Shown here: positions 1-4,898 of the stretch, piece by piece | Position numbering within the stretch: position 1 is the first letter of the stretch | Layout: each line of letters opens with the position of its first letter | NCBI GenBank assembly: GCA_937931765.1 | Contig: CALHAO010000003.1 | Span: 1-6,232, forward strand | Direction: 5' to 3' | DNA length: 6,232 bases | Origin: an uncultured Thiotrichaceae bacterium | GTDB lineage: Bacteria > Pseudomonadota > Gammaproteobacteria > Thiotrichales > Thiotrichaceae | Notes under the pieces: generated by a model | Databases searched by the model: none | Told to the model about the DNA's origin: nothing | What the model saw: the letters and a program-made list of their open reading frames with translations, nothing else | Translations under genes and position numbers: made by a program

Positions 1-50
1 CCTTCCGATTCCTAACGGGGATTAGAAGAAGTCAAACAAATACCCCCTAG

Positions 51-77
51 AGCCAGCCATAAACCGCTGGCTTTTTT
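51..77 (+). terminator. Rho-independent terminator
   Basis: A perfect 7-bp stem (AGCCAGC at 51-57 pairing with GCTGGCT at 66-72) with an 8-base loop is followed at once by a run of six T (72-77). There is no matching A-run on the left side, so it acts on + strand transcripts. It should end the transcript of whatever lies upstream of the window and separates it from the lysis-type block that begins at 159. Confidence 0.88.
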
Positions 78-111
78 GCGTCGGTTACTCCCTTTTCCGA
101 TGCCTTGCCGG

Positions 112-140
112 TTTACACCTTTTCCGGCTATTTTTATTCA
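112..140 (+). promoter_or_regulatory. Possible sigma70 promoter for the lysis block
   Basis: TTTACA at 112-117 matches the -35 consensus at 5 of 6 positions. It is followed by a 17-base spacer and TATTCA at 135-140, which matches the -10 consensus at only 3 of 6. Transcription would start near 147, just ahead of the ATG at 159. The position fits well, because a terminator lies upstream and a tightly packed gene block lies downstream. The weak -10 keeps this tentative. A direct repeat CCTTTTCCG (91-99 and 118-126) flanks and enters the spacer and could be a regulator site or chance. Confidence 0.3.
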
Positions 141-158
141 AATCCATTGAGCCAAGTT

Positions 159-572
159 ATGAGCAATCACACTGAGTCGGAAGCGCCTGTCTGGTATAAA
201 AACCAAGGCTTAGATTTAACTGAGTGCGGTGGTGAGTCGTGCGCGATGGCTAAGGGCTGGTATCACGGTGAATGTATGCCAAGTCCGCCTAATAAAGTGG
301 GGTTCTGGAATTTCCCTGATATGCAAAAGTACCTGACTGCACAGGGCATACCTCACGTTGTCGGCGTTAAAGATTGGGTCGAAAGCCTGGATGAGAATAC
401 GGCGGCTATTGTCAGAATTCGCGTTCTGCTGTTCCATCATCTGATTTTTGTTACCTGGATTAATAACGAAGCGCTAATGCTAGCCGATCCAATGAAGGGC
501 ATTAGCTTTACGACTCCCAAAAAGCTAAAACGCAAATTGTCCTATCCGCATGTGATCGTAATACAGAAGTGA
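159..572 (+). CDS. C39-like papain-fold cysteine peptidase-type protein
   Basis: A 138-residue protein from ATG 159. The frame also opens from a TTG at 105 (155 residues), but that start has no ribosome site and adds nothing to the domain; ATG 159 has a weak GAG 7 bases upstream. Numbered from ATG 159, the layout matches the C39-like peptidase fold: Gln16, then Cys23 in TECGGESCAMA, His94 in FHHLIFV, and Asp110 in LADPM. That is the expected order of oxyanion Gln, catalytic Cys, His and Asp. There is no signal peptide or transmembrane helix. Known C39 enzymes cleave after Gly-Gly leader peptides in exporters, while phage versions are poorly characterised. Here the neighbours (another papain-like protein and an endolysin) suggest a role in lysis, entry or structural-protein processing, which is inference. 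The last bases overlap the next gene (GTGA). Confidence 0.72.
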   Translation: MSNHTESEAPVWYKNQGLDLTECGGESCAMAKGWYHGECMPSPPNKVGFWNFPDMQKYLTAQGIPHVVGVKDWVESLDENTAAIVRIRVLLFHHLIFVTWINNEALMLADPMKGISFTTPKKLKRKLSYPHVIVIQK

Positions 573-1006
573 ATAAAATTTTCGTATTCGAGGGTGCATT
601 CCGATCCGCTACCGGCCTGATGATTGCGCTGGCCACCCGCTGCCCATTTGTACACGCTGCTATCTCAATAAACGGTGAATGCTGGCACAGCTCAGAAAAG
701 CTAGGTCGGTTTGATCGTGTAGACATGGATGCCTATGCAGAACGGGATTGTATAGCGTTTGAGTTTGAAGGTGACTTGTCTAAGTGGCTGGAGGAAATGA
801 AGGGCAAGCGGTACGATTGGCGCGGTGTATTTGGCTGGCTATTTAGAATGAATAATCCGCAAAAGTTTTATTGTTTTGAGGCTGCACAAGGGGCATTGAA
901 GGAGGCTGGTGTCGTCAAGGGTGGCCTTAATCGTCTATCGGGTTGTGATATTCGGAATATGGCCAAAAGCGGGATCAGGTACGGAAAGTTTAAGGATTTG
1001 CAATGA
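569..1006 (+). CDS. Permuted papain-like (NlpC/P60, YiiX-type) cysteine hydrolase
   Basis: A 145-residue protein starting at a GTG that overlaps the previous stop (GTGA, 569-572), so translation is probably coupled. The next in-frame ATG (617) would remove the first strand, so GTG is preferred. The features fit the circularly permuted papain-like group, in which the histidine precedes the cysteine: His29 in CPFVHAAISI, the YDWRGVFGW block at 82-90, and Cys102 in FYCFEAAQGALKEAG. Most relatives read Cys-Ser-Glu at the last motif; here it is Cys-Phe-Glu. Family members hydrolyse amide or ester bonds in peptidoglycan or lipids, and many phage copies are uncharacterised. No export signal is visible, so access to the cell wall would need a holin or virion delivery. 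The family assignment is fairly sure, the substrate is not known. Confidence 0.75.
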   Translation: MNKIFVFEGAFRSATGLMIALATRCPFVHAAISINGECWHSSEKLGRFDRVDMDAYAERDCIAFEFEGDLSKWLEEMKGKRYDWRGVFGWLFRMNNPQKFYCFEAAQGALKEAGVVKGGLNRLSGCDIRNMAKSGIRYGKFKDLQ

Positions 1007-2997
1007 AGCCAATTAGATTTATAGATAAAGCCGGATATTACGGCGATCTGGATTTAAGGGGCAAGAATCGCAATGAAGATGTTGGCCTGATTGTCAAACT
1101 GAAAGCGGGTGAAGTTGCAACGCTTGGCGATATAAAAACCAATAACACCTTCAACCCTCAGATCTTCATGGGTGCCGGTAAGATCGTTATTAACAGCATT
1201 GACAATCGCGGATTTGGTGGCGATGGAATGCAAGTCCGGCAAAGTCACGTGCACGTAAAATATGCAAATGTCGAAGATGTAACGCCTACCCGCCCTTATA
1301 GCGTCTGTATCCGTGAGGGTGATGAGTCTATCCGTGAATGCTTAGCGCGTAATAACGAAGAAGTCTACGATCCTGATTTATTGGACTGGGTAACGCATCC
1401 GGCATATAAGGGAAAGCAGATAATTCCGGCGTGTCACGTTGATGCTGTTGCACAGCTCTATGCAGTAAAAGAAGACGGATTTACGCTGAATCCTGAAGGC
1501 ATCATCACAGATATTCGGATGCCAAACGTCAGGGCGCGGGTTGATAACCCTAAAGTTCAGTTGGTTATGGGCAGTGAGAACAATGACTATTCAGATATTC
1601 ACATTGGCACCGAAAGGCTTGATATTCAATCGGGCTATAATATGCCGTTTGTGTTTAATACTCTTCGTGAGTCCCGTTTAGGCTGCGATAACGCCAAGGT
1701 TGAGCGCGGGCTTTGCGTGAAAATAGAAGAGGTTAAGCCCCGCCCTAAAAGCATTCCCGCTAACCAAAAAAGAACGCGCGACAATGAAATAAAAGGCTTT
1801 GCGTCTGAATTTGTTATTGAGCGGTGTAACGCCAAAACGGCTGATAGTTGCGCGGTAGATGGGCCTAAAAAAATAACTAAGAAAAAAACAACTCAGCGAA
1901 AAGCGCCAAAAAACACAGGTAACAACATGATCACTACAGAATTACTAACGTCAATGGGTGTATCTCGTGGCGCGGCTGCACAGTGGACTAATCCGCTGAA
2001 CATCGCCGCTGATACTTACGGCATGAATGTTCCGACCATTCTTGAGGACTGGCTTGCACAGCTTGTTCATGAATCGCAGGGGCTTACTAGGTTCCGTGAG
2101 AATTTGAATTACACGACTCCTGAGCGCCTGGTTAAAGTCTGGCCCTCCCGTTTTTGTATGCATGAAGGCACAAGCAAACTATACGCTCATGATTACGTGA
2201 GAAATCCCGAAAAGCTGGCGAATGAGGTCTATTCAGATCGGATGGGTAACGGCCCGCCTGAAAGCGGCGATGGTTTCCGGTTTTCCGGTGCTAGTGTTGC
2301 CATGTTGACTGGTCGGGCGATGTTTCAGGCTTACGCTGATTTTTCCGGTAATGACGTAGTTAATGAGCCTGAATTATTCGACGATAAATACATTTCTGCT
2401 GATTCCGCTGCCTGGGTCTTCGCTGTTGAAATGGGCTTAATTGATGAAGCTGAAGCTGATTTGATTGATGTTATCGCGAAACGCTACAACGGCGGGTATA
2501 CCGGGCTAAAAGAGAGAAAGCGCTTAACGGCTATTGCTCGTGAATATTTTCTGAGCCGAGGTGTAAATATGAATCAGGCGCAACAGGCCAGTAAACCTAA
2601 GCCTGAAAAAATATCATTCATCGAGTCTCTTAGCTCAAGGACGGTTAGCGGTGCAGTTAAAGCTATTGCAGGCGGCGCTGGAACAGGTGTGGTTGCAGTG
2701 GTGCAGATGGCTAACAACATCAGTGAGGATGGCGTAGCAGTAATCGAGAAAGTCAGCACAAAGGTTGATGAGGCTACGGCGGTACTCGATAAGGGCAAAG
2801 AGGTGATTGATAAAGTTGGCGGCGCTGCTGATGCAGTTTCTGGTTATTCATTGGTGATTAATTGGGTGTCATGGCTGCCGTGGCTGATTGTTTTGGGCAT
2901 GGCTGCATGGATTGTCAGCAGTGGATTTCGGGCAAGGAATGCAAGGATTGAGGATCACAGGACGGGTAAAAACCCGATAGGTAAAAAGTATGTCTGA
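1003..2997 (+). CDS. Three-module endolysin: beta-helix-like domain, GH19 lysozyme/chitinase domain, membrane anchor
   Basis: A 664-residue protein; ATG 1003 overlaps the previous stop (ATGA) and has AAGGA 6 bases upstream. Residues 1-285 are a beta-rich region of short strand-turn repeats (GDGMQVRQSHVHVKYANVED; HVDAVAQLYAV) suggesting a right-handed beta-helix, not firmly assigned. Residues 289-308 are a Lys-rich linker. Residues 309-522 are a GH19 domain with both catalytic Glu: E357 in VHESQGLTRF and E366 in RENLNY, then RMGNG (413-417), GDGFRF (422-427) and YNGG with N496. GH19 phage endolysins cut the glycan strands of peptidoglycan. Residues 523-664 carry a weakly hydrophobic stretch (about 551-570), a helix-forming region and one transmembrane helix (about 617-641) followed by a basic tail. 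An ordinary phage GH19 endolysin is about 200 residues, so this is far longer than usual. In-frame ATGs with ribosome sites at residues 309 and 523 suggest shorter products too. Confidence 0.9.
   Translation: MKPIRFIDKAGYYGDLDLRGKNRNEDVGLIVKLKAGEVATLGDIKTNNTFNPQIFMGAGKIVINSIDNRGFGGDGMQVRQSHVHVKYANVEDVTPTRPYSVCIREGDESIRECLARNNEEVYDPDLLDWVTHPAYKGKQIIPACHVDAVAQLYAVKEDGFTLNPEGIITDIRMPNVRARVDNPKVQLVMGSENNDYSDIHIGTERLDIQSGYNMPFVFNTLRESRLGCDNAKVERGLCVKIEEVKPRPKSIPANQKRTRDNEIKGFASEFVIERCNAKTADSCAVDGPKKITKKKTTQRKAPKNTGNNMITTELLTSMGVSRGAAAQWTNPLNIAADTYGMNVPTILEDWLAQLVHESQGLTRFRENLNYTTPERLVKVWPSRFCMHEGTSKLYAHDYVRNPEKLANEVYSDRMGNGPPESGDGFRFSGASVAMLTGRAMFQAYADFSGNDVVNEPELFDDKYISADSAAWVFAVEMGLIDEAEADLIDVIAKRYNGGYTGLKERKRLTAIAREYFLSRGVNMNQAQQASKPKPEKISFIESLSSRTVSGAVKAIAGGAGTGVVAVVQMANNISEDGVAVIEKVSTKVDEATAVLDKGKEVIDKVGGAADAVSGYSLVINWVSWLPWLIVLGMAAWIVSSGFRARNARIEDHRTGKNPIGKKYV
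1867..1888 (+). other. Paired A7 tracts in the linker of the fused endolysin
   Basis: Two runs of seven A (1867-1873 and 1882-1888) lie in the Lys-rich linker joining the beta-helix-like and GH19 modules. At each run two successive Lys codons AAA AAA are followed by another A, so a +1 slip keeps full tRNA pairing. A +1 slip at the first run meets TAA at 1874-1876 immediately. At the second it reads on to TGA at 1928-1930, overlapping the ATG of the GH19 module. RNA polymerase slippage would have similar effects. Confidence 0.45.
1917..1929 (+). promoter_or_regulatory. Internal ribosome binding site and ATG at the GH19 module boundary
   Basis: AGGT at 1917-1920 stands 6 bases before an in-frame ATG (1927-1929, residue 309). 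The ATG falls exactly where the GH19 domain begins. Initiation here would give a 356-residue protein (GH19 plus membrane module) without the beta-helix-like part. In the +1 frame a TGA overlaps this ATG as ATGA, the same junction style seen at 1003-1006 and 3571-3574. Confidence 0.5.
2558..2571 (+). promoter_or_regulatory. Internal ribosome binding site and ATG before the membrane module
   Basis: GAGG at 2558-2561 lies 7 bases before an in-frame ATG (2569-2571, residue 523), directly after the last GH19 residues. Initiation here would make a 142-residue protein with one clear transmembrane helix near its C-terminus and a basic cytoplasmic-type tail. Such a product could act as a holin or lysis regulator, but that function is inferred only from size, topology and position. 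Confidence 0.5.
2963..2976 (+). repeat. Small hairpin at the end of the endolysin gene
   Basis: CGGGT (2963-2967) and ACCCG (2972-2976) form a perfect 5-bp stem around an AAAA loop, ending 13 bases before the next start codon at 2990. No T-run follows, so it is not a terminator. It may modulate coupled translation of the coiled-coil gene, or be chance. Confidence 0.3.
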
Positions 2998-3286
2998 TTT
3001 AACGACTGAAGAATTGCATAAAAAGCAGGATGAAATAACAGCACAGCTAGCAGCAAGACGGCAAGCTAAAGCTGAAGAGGCGCGTATTGATGCCGCCGCT
3101 GAAGATAAGGCACAGGCCAAACTGGAGGGCGCGAAAGAATTACTGATTGAGTTGGAAAACGATAGCTACAAAGAAAACAAGCGACTCGAAGATGAAAGGC
3201 ACGCAAAGGCGCTGGCAGCTATTGAGCGGGCGTTTAGCCGACCAGATGAGTCTGATGTTCCTCCTGCATTCCGCAACACAGACTAA
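2990..3286 (+). CDS. Small coiled-coil protein of unknown function
   Basis: A 98-residue, highly charged protein whose ATG overlaps the end of the endolysin gene by 8 bases. AGGT at 2979-2982 gives a ribosome site, so coupled translation is likely. Residues 5-82 are rich in Ala, Glu, Lys, Gln and Leu with no Gly or Pro except one Gly, which predicts one long helix or coiled coil. The last part (SRPDESDVPPAFRNTD) looks disordered. There is no signal peptide, lipobox or transmembrane helix, so it is not a recognisable Rz-type spanin even though it sits where spanin genes often lie. I do not recognise a family. It may be a scaffold or partner of the membrane module just upstream. Confidence 0.8.
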   Translation: MSDLTTEELHKKQDEITAQLAARRQAKAEEARIDAAAEDKAQAKLEGAKELLIELENDSYKENKRLEDERHAKALAAIERAFSRPDESDVPPAFRNTD

Positions 3287-3313
3287 TAAAATAACAATAA
3301 AACAAGGCGAACA

Positions 3314-3574
3314 ATGAATAGAAATGAGGCTGACTTAGCCGATGAAGTCCTAAACAAAATACAAAAGATGATCAGGGATGAAGGTCTTATTTCTTTTAGC
3401 GCAGAGGAAGCCGCTACGCTTCAGGAAGTTGCAAAACTCTGGGGGCAGATAAAAGGGGTTGTTGCGCTGGGTAGTATTTTGGGCAATAGCCTAAAGTGGC
3501 TAGTTGGCTTTGCTGTTGTCTGGGTGGCATTCAAGGAGGGATTGGCGGATAACTTAAAGGCTCTAATAAAATGA
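3314..3574 (+). CDS. Small membrane protein, holin candidate
   Basis: An 86-residue protein with AAGG (3304-3307) 6 bases before ATG 3314; a 27-base AT-rich gap separates it from the previous gene. Residues 1-42 are polar and helical. Residues about 46-75 are hydrophobic, interrupted by Lys61, giving either one long membrane helix or a short hairpin, followed by the amphipathic tail KEGLADNLKALIK. Size, the single hydrophobic region, the charged tail and its place after the endolysin fit a small holin or holin accessory, but no named holin family is recognised. Its stop overlaps the next start (ATGA at 3571-3574), so the two membrane proteins are probably made together. Confidence 0.78.
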   Translation: MNRNEADLADEVLNKIQKMIRDEGLISFSAEEAATLQEVAKLWGQIKGVVALGSILGNSLKWLVGFAVVWVAFKEGLADNLKALIK

Positions 3575-4017
3575 TAAGAAAGAATGTATCAGGCGCTACT
3601 ATCGGCGCTTTAATGTTTGCGGGCTTGTTATGGGTGTGTTACACAAAAATACCCGTTGTCATGCTTATGTCTGGCACTGTAGTTGAGCGATTAGAGGCAT
3701 CAGCAATAGTTAGAGTCAAGGGCAGAAAGATACGCGATTGCAAGTTAGTCCCTGGAACTTGGGTGGGATTCTATCAAAACAAGGCCGGTGAATTTGCAGA
3801 GGCATTAGGCGAAGTTACACACCCAGGCGATAAATCAAAAGATAGCAGTCGGGCTGCTGGCTGGTGGGAGCGTAAAGACTTCGGTTTATTCAAAGTCGAT
3901 GGCATACCGGCTTATGCGGATAGTGTGAAAGTGACGGTTCAGCATCTGTGTGATGGTGATGATATTCCGAGGGTGACAGATAACGGCGCTTGGTATGTCG
4001 GGCCTTATGTCGAATAA
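3571..4017 (+). CDS. Membrane-anchored protein with two cysteines, unknown function
   Basis: A 148-residue protein starting in an ATGA overlap. Residues 1-5 carry basic residues and residues about 7-24 (SGATIGALMFAGLLWVCY) form a signal-anchor-like helix, so the rest should lie in the periplasm. The outer part looks beta-rich. It contains VKGRKIRDCKLVPGTW with Cys57, FGLFKVDG in the middle, and VTVQHLCDGD with Cys127; the two Cys could form a disulfide. This layout (N-terminal helix, G-x-x-x-R-x-C, a Phe-Gly block, His-x-Cys near the end) resembles small uncharacterised phage proteins near lysis genes, from memory and not verified. A spanin-like, holin-accessory or superinfection role is possible, none is shown. 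Confidence 0.75.
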   Translation: MIRKNVSGATIGALMFAGLLWVCYTKIPVVMLMSGTVVERLEASAIVRVKGRKIRDCKLVPGTWVGFYQNKAGEFAEALGEVTHPGDKSKDSSRAAGWWERKDFGLFKVDGIPAYADSVKVTVQHLCDGDDIPRVTDNGAWYVGPYVE

Positions 4018-4318
4018 CTGGCGAAACACACGCGAATACAGACTATGGCGAGCTGCTGTAGTCCGGCGGGATAAAACTTGTCGGTGCTGCGGCTCGATAA
4101 AAGACAGGCACGCGCATCACATAAAGCACGCTACATACGCGCCTCAGTTGCGATTTGATGTTGATAACGGGATAACGCTGTGCAGAGGTTGCCATTATTT
4201 GCTGCACAACAAGCTAGCCGGTGGGTTTCGGTTTAATTGTACCGACAAGCATCTGGAAAGACTGATTGATGTTAGAGATTATTTTTCCTGTATATCCGTA
4301 CTGACGACGGGAGAGTAA
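3995..4318 (+). CDS. HNH endonuclease, packaging-associated
   Basis: A 107-residue protein overlapping the end of the previous gene by 23 bases (11 if the second ATG at 4007 is used); neither start has a strong ribosome site, so coupled translation is likely. The HNH motif is complete. It has zinc-type pairs Cys29-x2-Cys32 and Cys63-x2-Cys66, the His cluster DRHAHHIKH (38-45), Asn58 in DVDNGITLC, then His67 and His71. HNH proteins next to terminase genes, such as HK97 gp74, are known to assist terminase cutting at cohesive-end sites. The position directly upstream of both terminase genes makes that role far more likely than a homing endonuclease, and the gene interrupts nothing. Confidence 0.93.
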   Translation: MSGLMSNNWRNTREYRLWRAAVVRRDKTCRCCGSIKDRHAHHIKHATYAPQLRFDVDNGITLCRGCHYLLHNKLAGGFRFNCTDKHLERLIDVRDYFSCISVLTTGE

Positions 4319-4326
4319 GCGCATGA

Positions 4327-4355
4327 TTTATAAGAATACCAAAAAATGGTAAAAT
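4327..4355 (+). promoter_or_regulatory. Extended -10 promoter for the packaging genes
   Basis: TTTATA at 4327-4332 (4 of 6 to the -35 consensus), a 17-base spacer, then TAAAAT at 4350-4355 (5 of 6 to the -10) preceded by TGG at 4347-4349, which gives an extended -10. Transcription would start near 4362, about 18 bases before the small-terminase start. It lies in the only sizeable gap of the late part of the window, between the HNH gene and the terminase genes. Confidence 0.5.
4337..4351 (+). repeat. Inverted repeat inside the promoter
   Basis: TACCA (4337-4341) and TGGTA (4347-4351) are perfect inverted arms around AAAAA. The right arm overlaps the extended -10 element, so a bound protein would block the promoter. 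It could be an operator, a terminase-binding element or part of a cos region; five-base arms can also occur by chance. Confidence 0.35.
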
Positions 4356-4379
4356 TGTTGTTTTTGAGGGTGGTTTAAT

Positions 4380-4898
4380 GTGGCGAAACTTACAAATCAA
4401 AGGGAGCTATTTGCTAGTGAATACATAATTGACCTAAATGCCACACAGGCGGCGGTTAGGGCTGGTTACTCAGAAAAGACCGCGCAAGAACAAGGCTCTA
4501 GGCTGTTATCAATTGTTATGGTTCAAGATAAAATCAGACAACTGCAAAAAGAGAGAGCTGAAAAACAAGGGTGGGACGCAAAAAAGGTACTAGAGCGCAT
4601 AATCGGCATGGTTGAGCTGGATGTTGCGGACATACTGGATGATGGTTGCAATCTACTCCCAGTAAAGCAATGGCCTCAAGTGTGGCGAAAATCCATATCA
4701 AGTATTGAGATTACAGAAATGGGCGGCAATGGCGATACTCCGGTTTCGATACTGAAAAAAATAAAATGGCCGGACAAGCTGAAAAATATTGAACTGCTAG
4801 GTAAGCACGTTGATATAAAAGCATTTGGTGACAAACCTACAGACTCCGGCAATATGGCGGATGTGATGCGTGAATTAATGAACAGAATGCCGGACTAA
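4380..4898 (+). CDS. terS: Terminase small subunit
   Basis: A 172-residue protein starting at GTG 4380, with GAGGG (4366-4370) 9 bases upstream. The ATG at 4378 is in another frame and ends after 16 codons, so GTG is the true start. The N-terminal part is the hallmark of the Terminase_2 family: LTNQRELFASEYIIDLNATQ, then AAVRAGYSEKTAQEQGSRLL, a helix-turn-helix-like DNA-binding region (about 5-50). A Lys/Glu-rich helix (about 55-75) follows, probably for oligomerisation, and a C-terminal tail likely to contact the large subunit. Small subunits form rings that recognise the phage packaging site and regulate the ATPase and nuclease of the large subunit. The stop overlaps the large-subunit start by one base (TAATG), the usual coupled arrangement. 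Confidence 0.93.
   Translation: MAKLTNQRELFASEYIIDLNATQAAVRAGYSEKTAQEQGSRLLSIVMVQDKIRQLQKERAEKQGWDAKKVLERIIGMVELDVADILDDGCNLLPVKQWPQVWRKSISSIEITEMGGNGDTPVSILKKIKWPDKLKNIELLGKHVDIKAFGDKPTDSGNMADVMRELMNRMPD

Noticed and set aside
1..50. C-terminal end of an upstream gene (frames ending at TAG 23-25 or TAG 48-50)
   Set aside because: Either frame could be the end of a coding region, but the piece is too short to recognise or choose between them.
100..150. Short ORF from ATG 100 to TGA 150 (16 codons)
   Set aside because: It has no ribosome site, is too short, and looks like a chance frame in the leader region.
105..158. Upstream TTG start extending the C39-like protein by 18 residues
   Set aside because: There is no ribosome site before the TTG, the extra residues are outside the fold, and the stretch overlaps the putative promoter; ATG 159 is the better start, though not certain.
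2869..3120. Long open frames on the - strand, here and at several other places
   Set aside because: They lie opposite well-supported + strand genes, lack ribosome sites, and encode Ala/Ser-rich sequences typical of antisense shadows.
3284..3313. AT-rich gap before the 86-residue protein as a promoter
   Set aside because: TAAAAT is present but no reasonable -35 lies at the right distance; the gap is short and the ribosome site explains its content.
3995..4318. HNH gene as a homing endonuclease or mobile intron remnant
   Set aside because: It interrupts no gene, overlaps its neighbour as part of the operon, and sits directly upstream of the terminase genes, which fits the packaging HNH family.
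4323..4352. Nine-codon ORF starting at ATG 4323 as a leader peptide
   Set aside because: It lies across the predicted promoter, so it would not be on that transcript, and it has no ribosome site.
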